From Ananas comosus (Eukaryota; Streptophyta; Magnoliopsida; Poales; Bromeliaceae), in NCBI RefSeq assembly GCF_001540865.1, contig NC_033640.1:9080834-9144833 (forward strand): a stretch of DNA of 64,000 nt, given 5' to 3'. Made by a program: the position numbers and the translations under genes. Positions 36,461 through 47,300 of the stretch are shown piece after piece. The notes below the pieces were generated by a model that had not been told where the DNA came from, did not search any database, and saw only the letters and a list, made by a program, of their open reading frames with translations. Numbering within the stretch: position 1 is the stretch's first letter; the number at the start of each line of letters is the position of its first letter.

Positions 36461-37811
36461 TTCGCAGGTCAAATTAATGATTTGAAAACTTTGAATGATC
36501 CAAAAATTGGAAAGAAATTATGTAGGATTGTGGGCAAAGCAAAACACAAAAACTGGTGCAAAATTAAACCTAAAATTTCTGTTATTGAAACTCTGATCAA
36601 ATTCTTTAATGTGATGCATGGTAGGAATCAACGGTGGAGAGTTTGCCAGGTGGTCAAAATTCAAAAAGCACATGATTTGGACTTATACAAGGAAAAAGAA
36701 AAAAGAAAAAAAAAATGAACCAAAATAATGAACACACAAAATGTGGTAAAGATGCTGGGGAAAAAGAAAAAAAAGAAAAAAAGAAAGAAAAAAAAGGAGA
36801 TTTCACATGAAACCCACAAAACAATCATAGTTAAGAGTGCTCTTTTCCCATCAATCACCATGAAAAATCTTAGGCCACCTCAGTGAAATAGCATAGAAAA
36901 TCACAAGAAAACAATAGAAAAATCTTAGTCTTTTTTTAATTATTTTTTTAAATTTTTTATTTTGACCATAACACCTGTTGTAGTTGGGCACCAACCACAA
37001 TTCTCATGCTTTGATATCACTTAGTAGAAATATTCAATGCACGCAAATGAATAATCAGTATTCATTGACTTACCAATGTGAATAATTAATCGTCCTTTTC
37101 GAAGGCTTAAGCAATTAGAGAATGAAGCTTACGCTACTGATTTAAGATAAATTGGAAAAAATTAAATAAGATTAGGAATTAACCATGATACTATGTAGAG
37201 CAATTATTATTATTTTTCTTCTTAAAAGCTTATATTTTTTTTTATACTCAACCATGATAGAGATTGTTTGATGCTAATTAATGCTTCGTGTTTGAATACT
37301 GGGAATTGACTCTGATATATGGAATTCTATATAAAGAAACAATCTTAGACCTGTGTATGTGGAAATCGGATTGTGGTGAGAACTGTCACCGGAGAAGTAT
37401 GTGGTTACGTGCTTCTCTAATGACCCAAGCCAAACCATGACCGTGTTGGGTTCAACCGCACCCTCGGCTTAGCCCGACAAAAGTAATCGGATTTCAAATT
37501 TGAACCCGACTTTGAAAATGATGGGGGCCCAACTATAGTTTTTCGGGCCGCGCCGTTTTGGGCTCCTTGGGCTTGTTTATTGGAGAATAATTGCAATTTG
37601 GTATCTTAATTGGTTCATTGAAATGTTATCATAAGCATAATTTTTCAAGATGATACCTTCCATAATAATAAAATAATTATGAAAAAAATGTCTTAGAGGA
37701 TGCATATATTATATATGTGGTTGCAAACATTAAAATATTTTTTTAAAAAATGTTCTACAAAACCAAAAACATAAAAAAGTTACCAAAACATTGTATTAAT
37801 TATTAAGAGAA
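36461..37811. other. Gene-free stretch
   Basis: No gene recognised. The 89-residue ORF near 36449-36718 ends in a lysine-rich low-complexity run and has no known motif. A purine-rich poly(GAAA) run spans 36685-36800. Confidence 0.6.
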
Positions 37812-38538
37812 GTATAGACTCTTTACTCTTATGAGCATAGACCCTTTCATACTCGTAACTCGTAAGTTAGTTTTGATAATGGAGCTTTTGAACTGACCGT
37901 CCCTAGAGCAAGTGGCAAACGATTTGGTGTTTGGTATCTGAGGTCCCAAGTTCGAATCTTAGTTGATTCACATTTCTAGCTAAGTTTATTTTTAAATGAA
38001 ATTAACGAAGCGGATAGCGTGCTACCTCTCTCTCTCTCAAAAAAAAGAAGATAATGGAGCTTCCGAATTGGTAATCCAAACCAATTAAATATCATCTTAG
38101 AGCATTTGAAATTTTTAAAAAATAAATTTCGTAATTTTTCAAAATTATATTAAAGTCCATTAAGTTGGGTGTAAAATAAACGGTCAAAATTAAATGATCT
38201 CATCATAATAGATTATCAGATTCTTCAAATTAAAATTAGAGTTATTGATCTTTATTTAGATAGTGAATAGAATTTTTTATCAAAAATTCAACTAATTCCG
38301 ATTCTTTTACGCCGTTAAAATTAGCAAGTATGTCATACCGGCTGTTAAAAATTGTCAATTCTAAGATCTTTTCATCGAAAGATGTCAAAAAATCAAGAAA
38401 TTTGATTTATAGAAGTTTTAAATACTCTAAATTATATTTAACGGTATGCATCGTCAATTCGAAAGCTTTATCATCGAAAACGACTTATAAGTATGAAGAC
38501 GATCGTATTCATAAGAGTATAGTAGCTGGACTCTTATT
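37812..38538. mobile_element. Long foldback element (copy K), split by a SINE
   Basis: The left arm (CATAGACCCTTTCATACTCG, TTTTGATAATGGAGCTT) pairs with the right arm (AAGCTTTATCATCGAAAAC, ACTTATAAGTATGAAG). The core has TTTTACGCCGTTAAAATTAG as in the other long copies. A SINE insertion divides the left arm. Confidence 0.8.
37875..38071 (+). mobile_element. tRNA-derived SINE (~150 bp) with target duplication
   Basis: An A-box-like AGAGCAAGTGGCAAACG and a B-box-like AGTTCGAATCTT about 40 bases later mark a tRNA-derived pol III head. The tail is (CT)n followed by A8. A long imperfect target duplication GATAATGGAGCTTYYGAAYT flanks it (from 37875 and from 38050), so the insert is about 37897-38046. 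Its 3' region GAAGCGGATAGC resembles the LINE tail at 34441. Confidence 0.88.
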
Positions 38539-39622
38539 AAGAGATCCTCAATTATTGGCAATTTATGAGTGATGAGTATTAAGTGAACAGAAAAGCCTTC
38601 ATTCAATTATTGGGCCCAACACTATCATAATGGGCCGGCCAATGAGGCCCATTGGGCCCATGTGTGTTCGTGAAGGCGCTTTTGGTTCTTCAGTTACATG
38701 TTTAAGTCATTTTTTTAGAATAAAATAAATTATCTTGCAGGTGAAATATATTAATTTTCTTAACAAAATAATATTTTTCAAGATCTTTAAGTCAAAACAT
38801 TAACAAACAACAAATTAATGCGAGAATGAGATTAGTCAGATTATTTATTTATTTATTTATTTATTTTGTTTCTTTGCGGCGTACAACTGTACAAGAGCTG
38901 TCAATTTAACCCCACAGAACCCTAAAGAAAAATGAAATTAATATTTGCCCCCAAAAAACAAATATATACCCACTGTATCTCCCTTGCACAGAAACTGACT
39001 CGGATTGAAAATAATGTTAATACTAAATAAATTTTAACAAAAAAAAAAAGGTCTTAATTATATACAACTCCAGCAAACACTTTTCTACACCAAACCAAAC
39101 CTCCCACAGCTGACAAAAGATGCCATGCTGATGGATGCACTCCAATATAATAATTGTGAAATAATATGAAACAGACGTTTGTTTATGTGAATCGCAAATA
39201 CTAAGCAACCATTCTAAAAGCACGTACTGATTGAAAGGACGTATCTATTGTATTTAAGGGTTCAGCCATAAAACTTTATGGGTTTCGACCTGAATCGATC
39301 CAACTAGACATTAGGTGTACTGTTGGATCTCTTGCCATTAGGCTATTGTGGACCACGGTCCCATTGGTCATACCGAACTTGAGAGAGAGATAGGTTAACC
39401 TATTAATTTTCTTGGCTTATTGTTACAGGACAGAAGTATAGACATATTTTATCTAGTAATAAATAATTAATATTTTATAAAAGTTTAAGCTATAAGAGAA
39501 TGATATTTATTATTATTTTTCTGAAGAAAAGATAGTAAACTATCTGCGTTGGGTATAAGAAAAATAAATTAAAGTAACTGTGCCTCAAAAAATAATAATA
39601 AAAAAAGCCTAAGTTTCATATA
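38539..39622. other. Gene-free stretch
   Basis: A (TTTA)n run near 38842-38865; no gene or bounded element recognised. Confidence 0.6.
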
Positions 39623-40027
39623 GGGTAAACTTCAAATACCACCCAGTCCACCCTTGTAGTTTCGCACTTTCTTATTTTAGTACCTTGTGATTTAAAGTAT
39701 ATCACGTTCACCTGTGGTTTCATTTTATCTTTACATCAGCTTCTTTGCTAATATTTTGTTAAATTATATATAAAAAACTTTAGATACCCCAATTAGATTT
39801 ATCACATATATATGTGATAAACCTAATTGGAGTATCTAAAGTGAATATATTCACTTTAGTACCTTTTAGTTTTAACTTTGTCATTGATTTAGCGAAAAAA
39901 ATTAGTAAAATCGATAATAAAAAGATAAAAATGAAACTACAAAGCACTAAATTGATACACTTTAAATCATAGGGTAGTAAAATAAAAAAAAATGTGAAAC
40001 CACGTAATGGTATTTATAGTTTTCCCT
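39623..40027. mobile_element. AACTTCAAATA-type MITE, copy 3 of 4
   Basis: Begins GGGTAAACTTCAAATACCAC and ends GGTATTTATAGTTTTCCC. Includes an internal inverted segment around 39785-39850 (TAGATACCCCAATTAG and CTAATTGGAGTATCTA) that makes this copy longer. Confidence 0.82.
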
Positions 40028-40759
40028 TTCATATAAATAACCTTCCCACTTTTCCAAGAAACTGCAAAAATCTGCGTGCACTTTGGGTGCTCTTACTCTT
40101 ATAATTCCGAAAAATCAAGTTCTTTCTTTTATGTTTGTGCGCAAAATTTTTTAGTAAGTATAAGATATAGACTAAAATTATAGGAGTCTAACGGAATTCG
40201 AACTCCATACTTTCTAATCTAATACTATAATAAAAGATTTAGGAATTATCTTAACACCTTCGTTCATGTGTTAAATAAAGTAATGTGCTATTAAACACAA
40301 ATTTTTGGGGAATTAAACTTTAACATCTTTAGGATCTGAGGGAGCTTAGAACTACTAGCTATATATGAGTCTTAATTTTGATAAAAGGAATAAAGGCAAA
40401 ATCATAAGAGTAGTGAACACTAGCACCAAACTGAATATATCCGGGTGCAATGGTCTATAGAAAATATTTATAAGAGTTTACACGTGAATAAAATAAATTT
40501 ATATCGAATAATTAATAAAATATAAAGATTTAGATTAGATAGGTTCTATTAGGTATATATGTCACATTATTATGCATGCCTAACAAAAAAAAGTGCATAT
40601 TTTCTAGCAATTGTAATAGAAGAAACTAAAACAAAATTTTCTAACAAATCAACTCAATATCTCCAAAATATATTCCATTAATCTTACCCAAAAATCACAA
40701 AAAAATACATCTGAAGTTCAACAAAGTGTGATCCTCATTAAGGGTGTTAGCACATAAAA
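40028..40759. other. 3' flank of the WRC gene
   Basis: AT-rich; the 3'UTR of the WRC gene lies at its right edge. No other gene seen. Confidence 0.6.
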
Positions 40760-42663
40760 TCAAAGCATGGCAATTTCACCTTTAGATGTGGCGGCATTCG
40801 GTGGCGGCGGCGGTAGCGACGATGACGACGATAGCGATTCTGAATGGGTGGTATCGTCGCTCTCGACGTCGAGCAAGCTGCTTATCGACCGAGCCTTCAC
40901 CGTCGTCGCGATCTTCGTCGTCGTCGACGGCCCGTCCCCTACTCCTTTCTTCGTCGAGCAGCCGAGTCGACCGCGCACGCTACTCACGCTCCGCAGCCGC
41001 GCCCCCTTCCCCAAGTGATGCTCGCACAGCGAGTAGCCGACGAGCGTCGGCTGGCAGCACCGCCACCCCCGCCCGTTCACGCGGCTGCACCGTGACCCCT
41101 CCATCAGCACCGCCGGGCTGCGCCTTCGCCGCTTTTCCCTCTTCCCATGTTCATCACTTCCATTAGAGCTACTACTAGCTTTGGCTCTCATGTACTTGGC
41201 CTTGTTCTTTTCCCCCACTATTATTGTTTTCTCTTCTGGTTCCCCATCACAACCATTGAATTTGCTTCATGATCAAGCACATGTAGCCAAAAGAAAAGAA
41301 AAGAAGAACAACACAATTTATTACAATCCACATTTTTTTTCACATGATCTCTTGTATGTAGCTAATTAAGACTATGATTGTGATCAGCTAGAATATACAT
41401 TGTATGTATTCCAGATTACAACCATCAAAGTTGATTCATAAAACAAAAAGGAAAGAGAAGAGAACAGAAAATAAGAATACAAAACATCACAACCCAATCA
41501 CACATTAGATCTCTTAGGTAGCTCACATTATGGCTAGTTACAACAATTTGTGAAGTGCACCAAACAAGGCCTATAACAATATTTACTATTCACCATTACA
41601 ACAAATATCATAGGTGCTTCATCAAACAAGGAAAATAGAAAAGAAAAGAAGAACACATAATGCATCACAACCCACATTTTAGAGCTCCTATAAATAGCTA
41701 ACATGATGCTACTTAGCACATGCACTTTGTGAAGTGCACCAACACAAGCTATATGTGTGGCAGTGTAACTGTTCCCCATTACAACCATCATATATATAGG
41801 TGCTTTATCATCAATCAAAAAGAAAAGAAAATTAAGAGAAGAGAAGAAATTATAAATGAAAAGAAGAACACATAATGCATCACAACCTATACATTGTAGA
41901 TCTCTTATATATAGCTAGCTAGGATTGTGACTCCTTAGCACCCATTGTGAAGTGCACCATCACAAGCTACATATAGAGCAATGAACTCATTAACAGCTAC
42001 TAAAAGAAAAAGGTGCATAAATATATAGAGGTGTGTGTGAAAGGTGTGGATAAATGGGTGCATGGATGGGATGAGATGTGGATGTGGATGTGCATGTCAT
42101 GATGATGGCATGCATGTATTAACATAACTTTGGATGCCTTTTCTTTTAATTTTCACCATGAGGAACCAAATATTTATATTTACAAGCCAAGGCATTTTTA
42201 GAAAGGGAAAAAGAACTAATTTTTTTTTTTTTTAACCTACCTCTCATTACTATTTACTTGTTCCTCCTCCTCAAGCACCTACAATAAAAATCCCAAGACA
42301 CCCACATTATTAATTATGTAGCTGGAAAAAGGGTCCCAAGAGGAAAAGATACCCTTGTATAAAAAGGAAAAGAAAAAAGAGGAGTAAATAAATAAATACC
42401 TGCACATGGGTGGTAATGGTGGGTGAAATGCAAGAACTTGAGAGGTGGGGAGGAGAAGGATCAGATCCACTACTGGGTAAACCTTTTCCCACACCAAGAT
42501 GCAGTAGATCTCCATCTTGGTGCAATAGTAATAGCCCATCTCTTTGCTCATGCACTTGTGTTTTCCCACTCTCTTCTTGGGGTGGAGGAGATGGATCTAA
42601 CACCATGGTTGTGGATATGAGAGGAGGAGGAGGATGAGGAGGAGGTCTCCTTCTGATCCTCAT
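40760..42663 (-). CDS. WRC-domain nuclear protein (3 exons)
   Basis: Exons in reading order: 42400-42663, 42241-42278, 40760-41264; GT-AG introns, phases 0 and 2 fit, 268 aa. The start MRIRRRP is a recognisable N-terminus for small plant WRC proteins. Exon 2 is tiny (38 nt, acid-rich VLEEEEQVNSNE). In exon 3 a basic stretch KREKRRRRSP (~141-150) is a likely nuclear signal and precedes the WRC zinc-binding motif C-X9-C-X10-C-X2-H (Cys159, Cys169, Cys180, His183; WRC at GRGWRC). The QLQ domain of GRF transcription factors is not present, so this is not a GRF. The tail is Ser/Thr-rich and ends NAATSKGEIAML. The molecular role is not known; the WRC domain is expected to bind DNA. The tiny exon 2 is inferred from splice sites and phase. 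Confidence 0.82.
41235..41960. repeat. Degenerate ~170-210-bp tandem repeat in WRC intron 2
   Basis: Four copies: the words TTACAACCATCA (about 41245, 41414, 41594, 41777, some changed), CATCACAACCCA (about 41319, 41487, 41663, 41877) and GTGAAGTGCACCA (41551, 41729, 41949) recur in the same order. The first copy overlaps the start of exon 3 and its 3' splice site. Confidence 0.8.
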
Positions 42664-42683
42664 AGATGATGATGATGATGATG

Positions 42684-42741
<58 letters not shown>

Positions 42742-42960
42742 AGGAGGTGCACAGGGACTCAATAAGAGGGTGTATTTTGTTTTTGTTTTTGGGTTTTTGT
42801 TTTTTTTTGGGGGGGGTGGTGAGTTGGGTTTTTATTTGTTTATGTATTAGTTTATCTTTTTTGTTGCAGTTGCATTTTAGGTGATGGATTGTGAATTGTA
42901 TCTGGTACTGTTTACTATACAAGATTAATGATAAAGGGTGGATGGATTTGAACAATAAAT
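42664..42960 (-). promoter_or_regulatory. WRC gene 5'UTR with (CT)n tract
   Basis: A (GAT)n then (GA)n microsatellite (42664-42736 on the + strand) would be (CT)n-(ATC)n in the 5'UTR directly before the ATG. ORFs across it are low complexity. Confidence 0.6.
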
Positions 42961-43055
42961 AAATGATGCATGGTATAATGATAATGATAATAATAATAAG
43001 GGATTAGAATAATTAATAATAAATTAATGTGGCTTAATTAATCTCCAGCCTCAGC

Positions 43056-43102
43056 ACTGGCACGTGCCTCGCACAGGAGGTGGGGGCGCGGCACGTGCGA
43101 TC
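43056..43102. promoter_or_regulatory. Paired G-boxes upstream of the WRC gene
   Basis: Two GCACGTGC palindromes (CACGTG at 43061-43066 and 43092-43097) lie 31 bases apart in a GC-rich patch about 400 bp upstream of the WRC ATG. They are candidate bHLH/bZIP sites. Confidence 0.5.
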
Positions 43103-43562
43103 GACTAGAAAATATAGGTATTATTATTGTATGTCGCATACTTTTAATTTAACGATTCAATTTTTTTAGTAGTAAAAAATCTAAAAATAACATAACAGTG
43201 TTGTGATTGATGATATGCCACTAATTAAGATGCTACATCATCTTTATATCAGCGATGTGTTAATATTTCGTCAACTAAATTGAAATGTAGAATTTAATTG
43301 CAACAGTTATGAAAGCTCGAACAAAAAAATATAATAAAGTTTAAGAATTAAGTACCACCCGCCTCATAATTTGAGTACCGAACATGCAATATATCCTAAA
43401 ATTAATAAATATATAGTATATAAATGTATAGATACATAAAAAAAAAAAAAAGGAAAAATCCACTCGGCCCACAACACTACACATTGGCATGCTCCAGGTT
43501 GAGACAGTGATGTGGCATTCACTTTGATTACACCATGCAACTAAAGCAGTAGTGTGAAACTG

Positions 43563-43690
43563 CGATGCTCAAACACACCTTTGATACTTCAGTAAACACA
43601 ATAATCATTAACGACTAGAGAAACATGCTCAAACACACCTGCTTTGATACTTCAGTAAACACAATAACCATTAACGACTAGAGAAACATT
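43563..43690. repeat. ~62-bp direct tandem duplication
   Basis: ATGCTCAAACACACC, CTTCAGTAAACACAATAA and CATTAACGACTAGAGAAACA occur twice in a row with only a 3-base indel and one substitution, so the duplication is recent. Confidence 0.92.
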
Positions 43691-44327
43691 TTGCGAGTAT
43701 TTCGTGTGGCTGTTTCCATCGCCATTTTATAGTAGCTGTGCTTGAAATATTAACAACGCATAAGAACAACACTTAACAGAGAAACATTCCTCCATGTAAG
43801 TAACTACTTAATCTCCTTTTTCGTAACAATAATAGCCAAAAGTAATTAGGGAATTTTAATCTCCTTTTTTTTTTTTGCTCCAAATTCAGTATACATTCAC
43901 AACCCACAAAATTTCCACTCACAACCAAATTTTTTTCTAACATGAAAGCTGAGCAGTACAACACTTTGGAACATACATCACAATGATATACTAAGGATTT
44001 TCTATTTTCAATAGTATTTGCATCATTAATTGCTTCATAACCACTACAAATTAGAACACAAAAGAGGGGGGAAAAATGTTGTAAGTGTGGAATATATCAT
44101 ACATATAGAAGTGATTACATAATTTTCTCCAGCAAATTTACAAAAAGCACCCTAACAAGGGGAAAAATCCACTTAAATATTGCACCTGCCCTAAAACCAT
44201 CCGCTAAATTTACTATCCAGAGCCCCAAAAGGGTTCTGGTATTTCTATAATATATGATCAATATATAACTCATTAAATGCATGACATATGTGCTTTAATG
44301 GTACCGATGAATGACGTTCACTAAAAT
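43691..44327. other. 3' flank of the CNGC gene
   Basis: AT-rich; the CNGC 3'UTR is expected at the right edge. No other gene recognised. Confidence 0.6.
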
Positions 44328-47300
44328 TTAGGGGTTCGAACTCTCAGTGCGCTTTAGCCGCCTTTGCCTGTACCTCCAAGCTACTTGAATGCGAGTTGCC
44401 GCCATGTTTCTCCAATAAGGTGACATGTACCTGTATGAGAAATGCTAATGCGTTAATTCTTTGGTTTCAAGCATCGATTTGTATGTTATATATAAGTTGT
44501 CGTTGCTTAGGGCACAGCATATCAACTCTATTCGATTGGTCTCCATCACTCTTTTTTACAATCCCTACTATGTTAGTTGCAGGAAGACTTTGTAGATTGT
44601 AAAGATACGATAATTGAAATTACATTTACCTAATCGCCCCCTGTACACGCGGGTTGCGCAGGAATCTTGAGAACAATGAAGTCACTTCTTCCAGATCAGC
44701 AGCTCGAAGCGCGAAGGCTTCGACATTAGTTAGGCATCTAACAGTTCTGGTAGCAAGCAAACGAAGCCCAGCAAATCGAATCCTACCTCCCTCTGAAAAA
44801 GGTGAATTTGCCACAATTTTGTTAGTTAGAACTGTTAGATATGTCTCGAATTCTAGTACCGCAAGATCTTCTAACCCTATTCTGTTTTGATTATCCCATT
44901 AAGTTAAGTTTAAATTATGTCTAATTTTATTGAGATATTTCTAATTTTAGTAGGTTTGTATTCCTAGTTGTATTAGGATTTAGCTACTATTATAAATATA
45001 CCCATTATTTCATTGATTTGGTGCGAAAGATGAGAGAGAAAGTATGGGTGTATTTTTAGAATTAGGGTTTTGTGAGAGAGACATATTTTGTACATCACTT
45101 TGATTATAATAAAGATCTCCGCTCCGTCTTCGCCCGTGAATGTAGGCCAGTGGCGGAATCACGTAAATATTGCGTGCTTTATTTTTCATCTCTCTTTCTC
45201 AGATCTCTTTTGATATTTTCGCACCCGATGAACTAGATTTTTTCGGTTTTAGTTCTAACAAGAACAAAAAGAAATAGGCATTTTCAGGCTATTTCGATTA
45301 AAAGCTCCATCCACTTTTGAACATTTACTACTGGAAAACTACTTAGTCTACAAAAGAATATTTTAGTCTAGAGATGCCAAAGCTGTAAAAGAGTAAAAGA
45401 AGGGGGATAATTTTTGCAAAAAATATAACTATTTCACAAATGACTAGTTACAGGAAAAAGCTTCCTTATTTTTTTGCTAATTTCTTCTTACTAGAAATAG
45501 AGCAAGCACTTAGTTTCAATAAAAGTGAAGCAATCATTCATGCTATCCTTTAGAAGAAAACAAAAGCATTTCAAAATAAAGATTAGAAAAATGAAAGGTG
45601 AACATGACCTCGATTCACTGAAGAGTGTTCGAGACACCACGTTAGGAGCTCCTCGCCGCACACATCGCCTTCCTGTAGTGGAGTAATAAATCCATCGGCT
45701 CCAATGCTTTCCAACTTACCCCTCACTATGAAAACCATCTTCTCGACAGGCCCTCCCTGATATAGAATGTCGCTCCCTCTTATGTATAGTGTTTGTCTCA
45801 ACTTTTCACATATAGCATCCAATATTGGCTCATCCATTAGTTTGAAAATCCTAACCTGAAAAGGAGATGCAAAATACTCAATATATGATCAAAAAAGAAG
45901 CCCTAGGCCCAATATAATTGGGATAACTAAATGGGTTCTTATCTGCCTTAATGTTTATGATTCCCAAAGATCATAGTCTTAGAAATTGTAACAGGTTATC
46001 TGGTTTTCCTTGACGAAGATACTGCAATAATTAAATACTAAATAAAAGCTTAAAGATTTAGAAATGTCCTGTAGAAACTGTTGGAATCACCCAGATGTAG
46101 TCTTAGAAATGAAGGTTTCCAAGATCATAAAATGGTATACACAGAGGTTTCCCTTCTTTTTCCTTTCTTTATGGGGTGTGGCAAGTGAACTTGTGCTAGA
46201 GATGAAACTGCAAAAGTAAAAGGCTTATGGGAGCCGGGTTCACTATAGACCACAAACTATACAGTTCACATGCCACTGCTTTCTATTGGGAAAATAAAGT
46301 GGTCCATCTTACTGTAAACATCAAAGAATTAAAAGGTTCCAACCTTTTGTATTAAGAAACTCACCTTGTTGAGAAACTTAAAGAAATGACGGCGTATTTC
46401 TCTTTGTATGTCCTCCGGTAAGTTCTCAAGTAGCTCTTCTTCATTCACACCCCGAGTAGCAGCCCAAGTGAATCTTTCTGCTTGTCTCACTCGTCTAAAA
46501 AAAATCCCATAGTTTGAAGGTTATTCACCCATTAAAATCGAAAAGTATCGGAATAGAATAAATAGACACACAAAAACGAATAGAAAGATACGACCTGATT
46601 TTAGCACCTTACGCTGCATTATTTTTTATTTCAGTACCTCACAATCTGGTTCTGTCAGACCTTAACACTTTTCTTCTCTCAAAAAAATAAAATAAAAAAA
46701 AAAATCAGAGAATATCATGTCAGGTAGCAAACTCTTCTGTTTAAGGCTATAGAATTTCTGGCCGAAAAAGTAGGAAACTTGGAATACCATCATAGTTCCA
46801 ACGGGGAGGTACCAAAATAAAAAATAATGAAAATTAGGTATTAAAGATAGATTAGAAGAGACAATACGACCTTCATACACAGTGGGGGCAATTAATTTTA
46901 TTTTCTATATATAATAGTAATGGGTGGGAAACGGCAGAAACACAATTATCTAACAACAAGTTAAAAACTGGAAGAAGTTTTTTCTATCAAACCTTCTCAA
47001 GTCTTCAGGCAAGCGTCGATGACTCATCCACTGTTCAACATCACGTCGTCTAAGTTGCATTTCTAGTCTCCTGGAAAAAATAAAAGGGACAAGCGAAATG
47101 AAGCGTTATCTGAGGTTCAATGAGATTTAATGCATTTTTGCAAAATATACCAACAAGGAGAACTGAGCACATCTGCTATTAAGATTTTGTCTATCATGAA
47201 TCACACGATGTTAGATAACTTGGTGAATAATTTCTCCTAATGTTTCGAAGAACGAACATTACGAAATATAACTTGTTTGCCGAAGGTCAAAACTTAAAGT

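Noticed and set aside
37900..37980. Possible tRNA gene (A- and B-box-like sequences)
   Set aside because: No cloverleaf can be folded; A-tail and target duplication show a SINE.
40767..41166. Three + strand ORFs of 83-126 codons
   Set aside because: They are shadows of the GC-rich - strand exon of the WRC gene.
41235..41960. CRISPR-like regularly spaced repeats
   Set aside because: Units are long, degenerate and head-to-tail without constant spacers, in a eukaryotic intron.
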